Source: Bacteroidota bacterium
GTDB lineage: Bacteria > Bacteroidota > Bacteroidia > Sphingobacteriales > Sphingobacteriaceae
Assembly (NCBI GenBank): GCA_013288235.1
Contig: JABDCF010000005.1
Location: forward strand, 38,274-70,287
Reading direction: 5' to 3'
DNA: 32,014 bases
Shown: positions 1-8,264 of the stretch, in pieces
How the letters are laid out: every line of letters starts with the position of its first letter
Position numbering within the stretch: position 1 is the stretch's first letter
Program-made: the position numbers and the translations under genes
Notes under the pieces: model-generated
The model's database searches: none
What the model was told of the DNA's origin: nothing
What the model saw: only the letters and a program-made list of their open reading frames with translations

Positions 1-1410
1 ATCGGGCAGGTTTGATGCCAGCGACATCTGCTGCTCTTCGCGCTTTTTTAACAGGAAACTAAATAATGTGTCTTTAATGGTTTGCTGCCGCAAAACATCC
101 ATTAAACCGCGTTCTTTTTGTGGAACATTTTTAATAACACCGCTAAATACATTGTTCTTTTTTTCTAACTGCTGTTTAGTTGACAGTAGCCCAACCTTAA
201 GATTTTTAACGGATTGCCGTACAGTAGATTTAAGCGAATTTATCTGATCAGTAATTGAATGTACTATGGGGTTTGTTTCGGGTATAGTTTGTAATAAACT
301 TTGTTTTTTAAGTTCCGTTTGTCCCAGTTCATTTACCAATCCAAGCAATGTGGGGTCTTCAATGCTCAACATCGAAGGCAGCTTTTCCTGGGAATCATCT
401 GAACTGTTTACATCATTTTCTAAATTTTGTAAAACCGCCAGTTGTATGTTTATTTTCTCCAGATCCGCATCATTTTGTTGTACAGTCTGCATAAACTCAT
501 GCGACTGGGAGCTTATATCTGCTATTTGATTAGTGGATTTATAGTTCTGTACATTTTGTTCAGCAGTACCCAGTTCATTCGATAATTTTATCAAACGTTC
601 ATCAATAAAATTTAAAGTACTTGATGCAACTTTATTTTTATCTGCAACAGCGGCATTATTATACTCGAGTACAAGGCGGTTTAACAGGTCTTCGCCTCTT
701 TTTGGTATTGCATCCTGGTAAGTGATAATTAAAACTGTACCATCTTTACTTACCGGCGAAACAGATAATGTTGTAGAATAAGTTTGATAAAAATAGTCGA
801 GGTCATTAAACTTTATATCATATTGGACATTAAAAAATTTAGGATCTACCTGTTGTGCTGTGATAAGCACGGTACCGAGGTCAGTTTGAATGGGGTAGTT
901 TATTTGCCCCTTTTTCCCATCAACCTCTACCTCTGTGTTATTAAGTAATTTTACTTTTAAATATTCGTTGTAACTTTGATGATTTGGTTTTAAAAGTTCT
1001 GCCTGAAACGGGACAGTTTCATACAAAGGAACTTTTCGTGCGCGCCCGGTTTGAAAATAGGATACTTGTAATCCCAAATCTTTAACTACCTTTTCAAATA
1101 AGGTATATGATTTAAGTATCTGAATTTCATTATCGATTATTTTATCGGAGGAAAAAAGGTCAAGGCTTTTTAATATGTCATCACCTGCGCCACCGCCGCC
1201 ATTTTGTTTGTCTTGCTTTATTAAAAGGTCTGTTTCAATCTGGTATAAAGGAGTTGTAACCTTAATATATATATAGCCTAAAGCCAGGAAAACGATAAGG
1301 GAAACAACAAACCATTTCCAATGCTTTATATAAATAAATAACCTTTCCCTTAAATTTATTTCTTTCTCATCATGGTCTATTAAACCATTTGTATTTTCAT
1401 TAAAACTCAT
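1..1410 (-). CDS. Wzc/Wzz-type polysaccharide chain-length or co-polymerase protein (3' end cut by window edge)
   Basis: The reading frame is open from an ATG at 1410 to the window edge, giving 470 residues with no stop. A short cytoplasmic N-terminus is followed by a membrane segment at about residues 33-50 (WFVVSLIVFLALGY). Then come a Wzz-type periplasmic region with a Gly-rich patch (QNGGGGAG, about residue 70) and a long, probably coiled-coil stretch. A GNVR-like block lies near the edge (LRQQTIKDTLFSFLLKKREE). Proteins of this family sit in the inner membrane, set exopolysaccharide or capsule chain length and contact the Wza pore; many continue into a C-terminal tyrosine autokinase. That kinase, if present, lies outside the window. 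The gene is 16 nt downstream of the Wza-like lipoprotein gene and is probably co-transcribed with it. The family call is firm; whether the kinase domain is present cannot be seen. Confidence 0.88.
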   Translation of the reverse strand, partial: MSFNENTNGLIDHDEKEINLRERLFIYIKHWKWFVVSLIVFLALGYIYIKVTTPLYQIETDLLIKQDKQNGGGGAGDDILKSLDLFSSDKIIDNEIQILKSYTLFEKVVKDLGLQVSYFQTGRARKVPLYETVPFQAELLKPNHQSYNEYLKVKLLNNTEVEVDGKKGQINYPIQTDLGTVLITAQQVDPKFFNVQYDIKFNDLDYFYQTYSTTLSVSPVSKDGTVLIITYQDAIPKRGEDLLNRLVLEYNNAAVADKNKVASSTLNFIDERLIKLSNELGTAEQNVQNYKSTNQIADISSQSHEFMQTVQQNDADLEKINIQLAVLQNLENDVNSSDDSQEKLPSMLSIEDPTLLGLVNELGQTELKKQSLLQTIPETNPIVHSITDQINSLKSTVRQSVKNLKVGLLSTKQQLEKKNNVFSGVIKNVPQKERGLMDVLRQQTIKDTLFSFLLKKREEQQMSLASNLPD

Positions 1411-1426
1411 TTCTAAAAATTAAAAT

Positions 1427-2254
1427 TTACGAATGTTTACCATAATAAAAAGCGATAACTATCAAAGATATTACACTGATAATAACAGGTAATACTTTAA
1501 ATACTGGGTCGGATTGTTGGATCCGCACTTTTATAGGTTCAACATATACAAGGTCATTTGCCCGTAAATAATAATAGGGGGAATTATAAAGTTCACGGCT
1601 TGTTAAATCTACACGTCCAAATTCTTTTTTTCCGTTATCATCCCTTACAATCAGGATATTGGTCCTTTTTCCATAAATGGTAAGGTCGCCAGCCATGCTC
1701 AATGCTTCGGGTAAAGTAACCCTTTCATTAGGTATAATATATACCGATGGCCGCGCCACTTCGCCAATCACTGATATTTTATAATTCAATAAGCGCACGT
1801 TAACCGTTACCTCTTTTAAATAACCTTTTAATTTGTTTTTTATAACATCCCTTGCCTGCGAGGTAGTTAACCCTGCTACTTTTATTGGGCCTATAAGAGG
1901 TTCCACTATAGTACCGGCCGAATCAACCAAAAAGCCAGGGGATGCCTGCGTGGTGCCAACAGAAGCAGCACCGGTTCCCGAAGAAAGATTCCCTGTTGAG
2001 CCATTATCGCTGGTAACCGGCATGGTAGAATATGGGTTAAAAAAACTGCTGGCATATGGGTTAAGCGACCCTATGTCAACTGCGAGTATATCTCCGGATT
2101 GTATTTTGGGAACATACGCCTGTATAACAGCAATAGTATCATGCTGATTGGCCCCTTTTTGGAAATAAACAACTTGTTTTTGATTGACACAGGAGGTTAA
2201 CGATATTATAATTGCCTGGAATATAAAGACTCCTAAGTATAATTTTTTTCTCAT
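1427..2254 (-). CDS. Wza-type polysaccharide export outer-membrane lipoprotein
   Basis: This 275-residue protein starts with a lipoprotein signal peptide whose lipobox is LTSC, with acylated Cys22. A polysaccharide export domain follows (GDILAVDIGSLNP, about residues 54-66), then an SLBB-type domain (ISVIGEVARPSVYIIP, about residues 160-175). The C-terminus has a hydrophobic segment (FKVLPVIISVISLIVIAFYY). Wza/BexD-family proteins form the outer-membrane channel for capsule or exopolysaccharide export. The C-terminal hydrophobic helix in place of an amphipathic one is common in Bacteroidota members. The gene is first in a minus-strand operon with the chain-length protein 16 nt downstream. A candidate promoter lies about 50 nt upstream of the ATG. 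Confidence 0.92.
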   Translation of the reverse strand: MRKKLYLGVFIFQAIIISLTSCVNQKQVVYFQKGANQHDTIAVIQAYVPKIQSGDILAVDIGSLNPYASSFFNPYSTMPVTSDNGSTGNLSSGTGAASVGTTQASPGFLVDSAGTIVEPLIGPIKVAGLTTSQARDVIKNKLKGYLKEVTVNVRLLNYKISVIGEVARPSVYIIPNERVTLPEALSMAGDLTIYGKRTNILIVRDDNGKKEFGRVDLTSRELYNSPYYYLRANDLVYVEPIKVRIQQSDPVFKVLPVIISVISLIVIAFYYGKHS

Positions 2255-2538
2255 GCTTTATTTTTCGTAGATAATCAGTGGTCACGGTAAGATGACTTTC
2301 GCGCAAAAATATCATTTTTTATCTAACAAAAGAATTGTTTGCTAAGCGCTTTAAAAATTAAGTGTTAAAATATTCGCTTAAACACATGTGTATAAGGCAA
2401 TTATTAAAACAGGGTAAGGGATTTATCAATATTTATGATTTTTAATACCATCACTATTGACAATTTTTCAATTGGAATAGGTAGAAATAAAAGGAATTAG
2501 TTTCGATAAAAATTATAACTATATGAAAATAATAAGGT
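2255..2538. other. Intergenic region between the export operon and the S4-domain gene
   Basis: This 284-bp AT-rich gap has no supported gene. Apart from the candidate promoter at 2304-2331 I see no strong hairpin, repeat or terminator. The minus-strand S4-domain gene ends at 2539, so its unidentified terminator should fall in here. Confidence 0.5.
2304..2331 (-). promoter_or_regulatory. Candidate Bacteroidota promoter for the wza-wzc operon
   Basis: On the minus strand TATTTTTG (2304-2311) matches the -7 consensus TAnnTTTG. TTTTG (2327-2331) is a possible -33 element, but the 15-nt spacer is shorter than usual. The predicted leader before the ATG at 2254 is about 45 nt. Confidence 0.4.
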
Positions 2539-2937
2539 TTACTCTTTCCCGAAATAATCATCTTTCAACCCATCTATCTCACGCCTATCCCGTTTTGTAG
2601 GCCGTCCTGTGCCCCTGTCGCGTTTTAATATAGGCGCCTGGAACATTGATTTAAAGGCCTGAGTTTGTTCCACCGGGGTCATGTCCTGATAAAACTCAAC
2701 AGATGTTTTGGCATCCACCCTATTTTCGAGCAGGCCTGTAACTTTCAAAACTTTGCGGTCAGGCCCTTTTGATACCTGGTAAATTTCGCCAACCTTTACT
2801 TCGTGCGATGGTTTAATGTTTTGGCTGTCCAGCTTTACACGGCCCGCCTTACAGGCATCGGCAGCCAGCGTACGGGTTTTAAATATCCTTATTGCCCACA
2901 GGTATTTGTCTATTCTTAATTTTTCTTTTTCCGGCAT
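2539..2937 (-). CDS. S4-domain RNA-binding protein, Hsp15-like
   Basis: The protein has 132 residues if it starts at the ATG at 2937 (MPEKEKLRIDKYLW). An N-terminal S4 domain (RIDKYLWAIRIFKTRT through VKVGEIYQVSKG) is followed by a basic C-terminal tail (KRDRGTGRPTKRDRR). This is the layout of Hsp15/HslR, which binds stalled 50S subunits carrying peptidyl-tRNA. A start ten codons upstream at 2967 is possible but less likely: the family starts at the S4 domain, and a good -7 element (TAAGTTTG) overlaps the extra codons. It is divergent from dapD. The S4 family is certain; equivalence to HslR is an inference. Confidence 0.85.
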   Translation of the reverse strand: MPEKEKLRIDKYLWAIRIFKTRTLAADACKAGRVKLDSQNIKPSHEVKVGEIYQVSKGPDRKVLKVTGLLENRVDAKTSVEFYQDMTPVEQTQAFKSMFQAPILKRDRGTGRPTKRDRREIDGLKDDYFGKE

Positions 2938-2946
2938 AATTAACAG

Positions 2947-2954
2947 CAAACTTA
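2947..2954 (-). promoter_or_regulatory. -7 promoter element (TAAGTTTG) for the S4-domain gene
   Basis: TAAGTTTG on the minus strand matches TAnnTTTG and ends 9 nt before the preferred ATG at 2937. The expected transcript would have almost no leader. The nearest TTG (2978-2980) is 23 nt upstream, a little far for a -33 element. Confidence 0.4.
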
Positions 2955-3013
2955 CGAGGATATTCATTCCATGTAACCAAAATCCCTTAAAATTCCTTTA
3001 ATTTGTCAAAAGT

Positions 3014-3021
3014 TATATTTA
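3014..3021 (+). promoter_or_regulatory. -7 promoter-like element (TATATTTA) directly before dapD
   Basis: TATATTTA is one base from the TAnnTTTG consensus and ends 3 nt before the dapD ATG at 3025. If it is used, the dapD mRNA is leaderless. No convincing -33 element was found at the normal distance. Confidence 0.35.
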
Positions 3022-3024
3022 CTG

Positions 3025-3840
3025 ATGCAAGACCTTAAAAAATTAATTGAAGAAGCCTGGGAAGACCGGAAACTATTACGTTATACTGAGTATGTTAACG
3101 CCATTGATGCTGTTATTGAAAAATTGGATAAAGGCCAATTACGCGCTGCCGAATTGATAGGCACACGCTGGCACACCAATGACTGGGTGAAAAAAGCCGT
3201 TATATTATATTTCCCTACCCGCCAGATGGAAGAAATTTCGGTTGGCCCTTTTGTATTTCATGATAAAATGAAATTGAAAACCGACTATGCAAAAACGGGC
3301 GTACGTGTAGTACCGCATGCTATTGCACGTTACGGGGCTTACCTGGCAAGCGGCGTTATCATGATGCCATCGTATGTTAACATAGGTGCCTATGTTGATG
3401 AGGGCACTATGGTTGATACCTGGGCTACCGTGGGTTCGTGCGCACAAATTGGCAAACATGTACATTTAAGCGGCGGCGTTGGCATTGGCGGCGTTTTAGA
3501 GCCGGTACAGGCCGCACCTGTTATTATTGAAGATAATTGTTTCCTTGGCTCAAGGGCAATAGTTGTTGAAGGCGTTCACCTGGAAACTGAAGTTGTTTTA
3601 GGGGCAAACGTGGTTTTAACCGCTTCGACTAAAATTATTGATGTTACCCACGAAAAGCCAATTGAATATAAAGGAATTGTACCTGCGCGTTCAGTAGTGA
3701 TCCCCGGCTCGTATACTAAAAAGTTCCCAGCAGGCGATTACCAGGTACCATGTGCCTTAATTATAGGCAAACGTAAAGAATCAACCGATAAAAAAACATC
3801 GCTGAATGATGCTTTGCGGGAAAATAATGTTGCTGTTTAG
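3025..3840 (+). CDS. dapD: 2,3,4,5-tetrahydropyridine-2,6-dicarboxylate N-succinyltransferase
   Basis: DapD uses succinyl-CoA to acylate tetrahydrodipicolinate in the succinylase branch of lysine and meso-diaminopimelate synthesis, in the cytoplasm. The 271-residue length fits the family. After an alpha-helical N-terminal domain, the protein has a left-handed beta-helix of hexapeptide repeats from about residue 107 (PSYVNIGAYVDEGTMVDTWA, then HVHLSGGVGIGG and NCFLGSRAIVVEGVHL). The C-terminal part (VIPGSYTKKFPAGDYQVPC) also fits. It stands alone, divergent from the S4 gene, and is separated from the next gene by an inverted-word repeat. No other dap genes are in the window. Confidence 0.96.
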   Translation: MQDLKKLIEEAWEDRKLLRYTEYVNAIDAVIEKLDKGQLRAAELIGTRWHTNDWVKKAVILYFPTRQMEEISVGPFVFHDKMKLKTDYAKTGVRVVPHAIARYGAYLASGVIMMPSYVNIGAYVDEGTMVDTWATVGSCAQIGKHVHLSGGVGIGGVLEPVQAAPVIIEDNCFLGSRAIVVEGVHLETEVVLGANVVLTASTKIIDVTHEKPIEYKGIVPARSVVIPGSYTKKFPAGDYQVPCALIIGKRKESTDKKTSLNDALRENNVAV

Positions 3841-3844
3841 TAAT

Positions 3845-3957
3845 TGGTTGATTGAGTTGGATTGAGTTGGATTGAGTTAGATTAAGTGAGTAGTTGAATT
3901 TTTACTTAATAAAATAATTAACCACTCACTTAATCAACTATTCACCTAATCAACTAA
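3845..3957. repeat. Inverted word repeat, dapD-waaF gap (word GATTGAGTTG / GATTAAGTGAGTAGTT)
   Basis: The left arm is a tandem of GATTGAGTTG (three near copies from about 3849) running into GATTAAGTGAGTAGTTGAA. The right arm (about 3920-3957) is built from the reverse complement, CCACTCACTTAATCAAC and then a second TTCACCTAATCAACT. The inner 20 nt of the arms pair with few mismatches. Related words occur at 8265-8301, 15029-15069 and 26455-26585. Confidence 0.75.
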
Positions 3958-3960
3958 ACC

Positions 3961-4959
3961 ATGAAAATACTCATAAGGCTTCCTAACTGGCTTGGCGATG
4001 TGGTGATGGGGACTGCTTTTGTAGCTGCGGTAAAGGAGCTTTATCCCGGGGCCAAGATAGACGTAATCATTAAGAAAGAATTGGCAGGTATTGCCTCTCT
4101 TATCCCAGGGTTGAATAATATTTATCCATTTTCAAAGCAGGAATTTAAAGGCTTAATGGGTGTTTATCGCTTCGGTAAGCAATTAAGACCTGAGAAATAC
4201 GATCTTTTTTTCAACCTGCCTTCGTCACTATCCTCATTGGTGATGGGATGGGCAACCTGGGCAAAAAAACGTGTTGGGTTTGCCAAAGAAGGCGGCTTTT
4301 TTTTGCTGACAAACATTTGTAAAAGACCTGTAAACGTTCACCGGGTTGATGAGTATATTTCGATACTGGAACAATTTACAAGCAAAAACATAGCTGAAAG
4401 GCAGGTAAAATTGGTCGTTGATGAACCTATACCGCTGAATAAAACAAGGGTTTTGATCAATTTTAACTCCGAAGCCGATTCAAGAAGGATGCCTGTTGGC
4501 AAAGGCGTTGCTATTATTAACTTACTAACCAAAACCTTCAAGGAAACGACCTTCACTTTCATAGGCTCGCCAAAAGAAGCGACTTTTGTCGAACAAGTGA
4601 TAGACGGCGCTGAAAACAAAGATCAGATTGAAAGCTTTGCAGGCAAAACTGACCTTGTGGGGCTAGCCTCGTTAATGGCCGCTTCCGCTGCTATTATTAC
4701 TACCGATTCCGGGCCCGCCCACCTGGCAAATAGCGTAGGCACGCCAACCATTGTTTTATTCGGCGCCGGTAACGAGCATAATACTGCCCCATACAATAAA
4801 CAAAACTTAACGGTATTGCGCTATGGCAAGCTTGAATGTGAGCCTTGTGTTAAAAATACCTGCAAATTGTACGGTGTACCCAAATGCATGCAAATGCTTG
4901 ATGAACTGCAGATTATTGACGCGTTAGGCCATTATTTATCTGCTAACACGGCAGATTAA
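3961..4959 (+). CDS. waaF: GT9-family lipopolysaccharide heptosyltransferase (WaaF-like)
   Basis: The 332-residue protein has the GT9 layout. The N-terminal domain starts with the typical IRLPNWLGDVVMGTAFV. The C-terminal donor-binding domain carries TTDSGPAHLANSVGTPTIVL (about residues 247-266), the signature of ADP-heptose:LPS heptosyltransferases. A Cys-rich end (CEPCVKNTCKLYGVPKCM) is also typical. The enzyme would add heptose or a related sugar to the LPS inner core on the cytoplasmic face of the inner membrane. Its TAA overlaps the TAA of the convergent sulfotransferase gene by 3 bp at 4957-4958/4956-4959, leaving no room for a separate terminator. The fold and family are firm; the exact sugar and acceptor are not. 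Confidence 0.88.
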   Translation: MKILIRLPNWLGDVVMGTAFVAAVKELYPGAKIDVIIKKELAGIASLIPGLNNIYPFSKQEFKGLMGVYRFGKQLRPEKYDLFFNLPSSLSSLVMGWATWAKKRVGFAKEGGFFLLTNICKRPVNVHRVDEYISILEQFTSKNIAERQVKLVVDEPIPLNKTRVLINFNSEADSRRMPVGKGVAIINLLTKTFKETTFTFIGSPKEATFVEQVIDGAENKDQIESFAGKTDLVGLASLMAASAAIITTDSGPAHLANSVGTPTIVLFGAGNEHNTAPYNKQNLTVLRYGKLECEPCVKNTCKLYGVPKCMQMLDELQIIDALGHYLSANTAD

Positions 4960-6002
4960 TTACCCTTACTTTCCAGCTTTTTATAGATCGAGATACAAAC
5001 TTCCAATAAGTTCTTGTCGAAGCCGTTTATTGTTTTTGCAGGCGGGTTAAAAGGTTCCAAAGGAATGGCGGGCGTGCCGATGTTTAACTTTTCAAATAAT
5101 CGGGCGATTTCTGACGACGGATCATTGCAAAATTTATCGTGGTTGAAAAATATCGTGTTAGTAGTATGGTTTTGGTTGACGTACTGGTAATAGTTTTTCC
5201 AATTTAACAGCCAAAAATTTATATCCGTTTTAGGGTAGTCCTGCATCCCTCGGAAAATTTCCTTATCATTAAAAAAAAATGGCTTTTGGTTTAACCCAAA
5301 TTCAAAATGCCCCAGCCAGTTCATGTAATCCAGGGTAAACTTATCCTCCTGTTGAATTTTAGAAAAATGTATATGCTGATTAAGTAACGAAATCGCCTGT
5401 TGTAAAGGATCACGAAAAGGGATGATGATATGAGAGGCGGGGAAAGCTTTCTGCAAATAACCAAACCTTAAAACGTTATTATTATTTTTCGACAGGTATC
5501 GTGTTTGATTTTCCGTCTCCGCGCTGATCAGGATGTTTTTTATATAATTTTTAAACTTTTCCAATACATCCCCGTCCAGCCCATGTAATAGCAGCCTGTC
5601 TTTTAAAATATAATCTTTACTGCAAAACACCCGCCAAAATATTTCTTCAAATTCCTCAGGGCTATCCGGGTTGACCATAATACCATCGTTATGAGCCCTT
5701 ACTTTATATTCGACATGAGGTTTTTGGCGGGATATTTTTTTCCATGTATTTGGCATCAGCACAAATGGCATGTCCCGATAAGTTAAGGACCTAAAAAGGC
5801 CTGTATTATGTAGGTGTTGTAATAAAATCGTAGTCCCAGACCTGGCTAGGCCTGAAATGAATACGTGATTGTCTGGAAAAGTCTTTTCTTTCCCTTTAAT
5901 TGTAGCATTTTCTATATCAAGAGAAATTTCTGCCACCGCTTTTGATTGCAGCGCCAACCTGTGCGTTAACCGCCCGATGAAATTATAGCCTGATTTTGAC
6001 AT
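4956..6002 (-). CDS. Sulfotransferase family protein
   Basis: A PAPS-dependent sulfotransferase is indicated by the 5'-phosphosulfate-binding loop SGLARSGTTILLQHL at about residues 50-64. A later block, SHIIIPFRDPLQQAISLLNQ (about residues 189-208), resembles the 3'-phosphate-binding motif. The length of 348 residues is normal for the family, and no signal peptide is seen. Bacterial members often sulfate extracellular or capsular glycans. The gene is last in a minus-strand trio with the small membrane protein (34 nt upstream) and the arylsulfotransferase-like protein, which suggests a shared sulfation role. The substrate is unknown. Confidence 0.82.
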   Translation of the reverse strand: MSKSGYNFIGRLTHRLALQSKAVAEISLDIENATIKGKEKTFPDNHVFISGLARSGTTILLQHLHNTGLFRSLTYRDMPFVLMPNTWKKISRQKPHVEYKVRAHNDGIMVNPDSPEEFEEIFWRVFCSKDYILKDRLLLHGLDGDVLEKFKNYIKNILISAETENQTRYLSKNNNNVLRFGYLQKAFPASHIIIPFRDPLQQAISLLNQHIHFSKIQQEDKFTLDYMNWLGHFEFGLNQKPFFFNDKEIFRGMQDYPKTDINFWLLNWKNYYQYVNQNHTTNTIFFNHDKFCNDPSSEIARLFEKLNIGTPAIPLEPFNPPAKTINGFDKNLLEVCISIYKKLESKGN

Positions 6003-6036
6003 ACAATTTCTTTACAAAAAAGCAGTATATAAATAA

Positions 6037-6219
6037 CTAATTATGAATATTTTCATCTGTTTTTTTACGCTTTAATTTTTTTATCACCTGTTTAAACGGG
6101 TACCATATAATTGCAAACAAGGCTAAAAAAATTGAAGTAAGAAATCCAAGTACCGCAGCAATAACGCCGCCATCCAAACCCGGCCCGATATAATTAACGA
6201 TAAAACTTTGGGTTGTCAT
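6037..6219 (-). CDS. Small single-pass membrane protein of unknown function
   Basis: The 60-residue protein has one clear membrane segment at about residues 19-42 (GVIAAVLGFLTSIFLALFAIIWYP) and a strongly basic tail (KQVIKKLKRKKTDE). I do not recognise a family. It starts 6 nt after the stop of the arylsulfotransferase-like gene and ends 34 nt before the sulfotransferase gene, so translational coupling in one operon is likely. It could be an accessory or anchoring subunit of its neighbours, but nothing in the sequence proves this. The tight spacing and good membrane helix support it as a real gene. Confidence 0.65.
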   Translation of the reverse strand: MTTQSFIVNYIGPGLDGGVIAAVLGFLTSIFLALFAIIWYPFKQVIKKLKRKKTDENIHN

Positions 6220-6225
6220 AAAACA

Positions 6226-7545
6226 TCAATTATTTTTCAGGAACGTCAATTTGTTAAATTCCTCACCGGTAATAAACCTCGACCATGACAATGCAGCAAC
6301 CGTGTGCTTATCGATCCTATCGACATATTGCCATTTAATATCTTTTGTGTCGCCCCTCAATAGCCGGTTATTATTGGTTTCTTCAACAAACAGATCGCCG
6401 TTTGGTAAAATATCAGCCCTGCCCTCGCTGGGCGTTGCTACCTTTGCTTTCTTTAAAAACTCAGTGTAAGGCGTTGTAATTGTATTTGTTTTAAAGTTAA
6501 ATATATATTCTTCATTATAGCCATCAACCAGCTTATCTTCACCAAAAACGCGGACGATGTTGTTCCCGAAAACTTCTATTCTGTCTGCATCTAAAAAGTT
6601 AGCGTCATGCTGGTTTAGCCATGGTCCCGTTTGCAGCCAGGTAATTTTATTTGTTGATGGGCGGTATAAAAAAACCGTACTCCTGTTTCTTATGCTTATC
6701 AGCAGGTCACCTTTCACCCAGTACTTCCCCGATGTTAGCGCCGGCTGTATCTCATTCAGGTGCAGCATATCTTTTTCATAAGGCCCTGTACCTAATAATA
6801 ATGTGCGGTAACCATTATCAACCAATATTTGGGCCACCGATTTTCTGAAAATGATTTTGCCATTTTGCGAAATCTCGGTTATCGCGTCATCCTTGTAATC
6901 ATTTAAAATGCCCGGCATAAACGGGGTTGGTTTAATTACCGATGGCGCCCAGATATTACCATCCGCATCAACCTCGATGGAATGGTGAAATATCCCGTTA
7001 ATCGACCATATCAGTTTAGAATCCTTATCGATCTTTATCAGCGGCGACAGTACATTGTTGAAAATGATTGAACCATCAGGCATCAATAGAGGGTGATATA
7101 AGCGCAAGTTATGCACGTTTTGCTCTGGCCAGTAGGTATTTTGTTTACTCAATAACCGTACTATATCATTATAATCCGGTGTCCACTGGTGCATTAGTTT
7201 TTGATTAGACAGGCGTATTAATTTTGCAACTGATTGATTCGCTTTCTTATCATAAGTAGCCAGTAAAACATAATTGCTGTCGATATACTTATTTTCAGTT
7301 TTAAGGCCGTTAATGTTAGGGTAAAGATCAGGTGCAATTAATGTACTGGGCTGTTTAAGCTCGGTAAAGCTTTGTTTTATGAGCGAGGGAAATGAAGCCA
7401 AATTAATAATAAAACGCTCTGTTTTATTGGTGATGCCTTGCCTGCTTGTTTTTATACGCCACACCTCCCAGCCAAAACCCAAAGCAACAATAAATGCAAA
7501 CCACAAAAGGAGCAATACGAGCCAAAGGGGTATTTTTTTATTCAT
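6226..7545 (-). CDS. Arylsulfotransferase (ASST)-like membrane-anchored beta-propeller protein
   Basis: The 439-residue protein begins with a signal anchor (residues 5-26, rich in Leu, Val and Phe) and then has a repeated beta-propeller-type region facing the periplasm. Blocks typical of ASST-family proteins are visible: IFHHSIEVDADGNIWAPS, GPWLNQHDANFLDADRIEVF and RADILPNGDLFVEETNNNRL. The QHDA and HHS histidines resemble the catalytic or structural histidines of the family. True ASSTs move sulfate between phenolic compounds without PAPS. Many Bacteroidota relatives are uncharacterised and co-occur with sulfotransferases, as here. It is the first gene of a three-gene operon. The family call is moderately firm; enzymatic activity is inferred. 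Confidence 0.72.
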   Translation of the reverse strand: MNKKIPLWLVLLLLWFAFIVALGFGWEVWRIKTSRQGITNKTERFIINLASFPSLIKQSFTELKQPSTLIAPDLYPNINGLKTENKYIDSNYVLLATYDKKANQSVAKLIRLSNQKLMHQWTPDYNDIVRLLSKQNTYWPEQNVHNLRLYHPLLMPDGSIIFNNVLSPLIKIDKDSKLIWSINGIFHHSIEVDADGNIWAPSVIKPTPFMPGILNDYKDDAITEISQNGKIIFRKSVAQILVDNGYRTLLLGTGPYEKDMLHLNEIQPALTSGKYWVKGDLLISIRNRSTVFLYRPSTNKITWLQTGPWLNQHDANFLDADRIEVFGNNIVRVFGEDKLVDGYNEEYIFNFKTNTITTPYTEFLKKAKVATPSEGRADILPNGDLFVEETNNNRLLRGDTKDIKWQYVDRIDKHTVAALSWSRFITGEEFNKLTFLKNN

Positions 7546-7659
7546 ATTGCTTATAACAGGGGCGGTTTTACCTGGCTAAATTAAGAAAATGTACGGAGTA
7601 CTTTGTATTAAAACACTTATGGCTAAGCGCGGATAAAAATGTCGTCAACAAATATTGAA

Positions 7660-7691
7660 TTGCTAATCATTACCACATTGAGTTATATTTG
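7660..7691 (+). promoter_or_regulatory. Promoter directly before tsaC, predicting a leaderless mRNA
   Basis: TTG at 7660-7662, a 21-nt spacer and a perfect TATATTTG at 7684-7691 match the Bacteroidota -33/-7 consensus. The -7 box ends 4 nt before the ATG at 7696. Transcription should therefore start at or very near the start codon. Confidence 0.65.
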
Positions 7692-7695
7692 CGCC

Positions 7696-8262
7696 ATGCT
7701 TAAAGATGAAGTTGCAAAAGCTTTAAAAGTTGTGCAGGAAGGCGGTATCATTCTATACCCTACCGATACTATATGGGGCATTGGTTGTGATGCAACCAAT
7801 ACCGAGGCCATACAAAATATTTACAAGCTAAAGCAGCGTGATGAAGCCAAAAGCATGATCATTTTGCTGGATACAGAAAACAAACTGGAAAGTTATGTAA
7901 GCGAAGTAAATCCGCTGGCTTATGATTTGATAGAATATGCCGAAAACCCTTTAACGCTGGTAATGCCCGGCGCTAAAAATATTTCGCCGACACTTATCAG
8001 CAGCGATGGCAGTGTAGGCATAAGGGTATCGAAACATCCATTTTGCCAGCAATTGATACAGCGTTTGCGCAAGCCGTTGGTATCAACATCAGCTAATATA
8101 AGCGGCAAGGCATCACCACAATATTTTGGACAGATAGCGCCCGAAATAATTGATGGTGTTGATTATGTGGTAGATATTGACCAGCATGACATGGAAATAA
8201 AAAACCCATCAACAATAATGCGGCTTGCGCCTGATGGAAAGTTTGAGTTTATCAGACGATAG
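7696..8262 (+). CDS. tsaC: L-threonylcarbamoyladenylate synthase (TsaC/Sua5/YrdC family)
   Basis: The enzyme makes threonylcarbamoyl-AMP from Thr, bicarbonate and ATP, the first step of the t6A37 modification of ANN-decoding tRNAs. Starting at 7696 gives 188 residues (MLKDEVAKALKVV). The YrdC hallmark YPTDTIWGIGCDATN is near residue 20. Further family blocks are KQRDEAKSMIILL, GSVGIRVSKHPFC and RKPLVSTSANISGKASP. An upstream in-frame ATG at 7639 would add 19 residues (SSTNIELLIITTLSYICA), but those codons overlap a perfect promoter, so 7696 is preferred. It is the first of three tRNA-maturation genes on this strand. Confidence 0.93.
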   Translation: MLKDEVAKALKVVQEGGIILYPTDTIWGIGCDATNTEAIQNIYKLKQRDEAKSMIILLDTENKLESYVSEVNPLAYDLIEYAENPLTLVMPGAKNISPTLISSDGSVGIRVSKHPFCQQLIQRLRKPLVSTSANISGKASPQYFGQIAPEIIDGVDYVVDIDQHDMEIKNPSTIMRLAPDGKFEFIRR

Positions 8263-8264
8263 TT

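Noticed and set aside
266..529. 87-codon plus-strand open frame at the window start
   Set aside because: It is antisense to the Wzc/Wzz-type gene, whose frame is open and homologous throughout.
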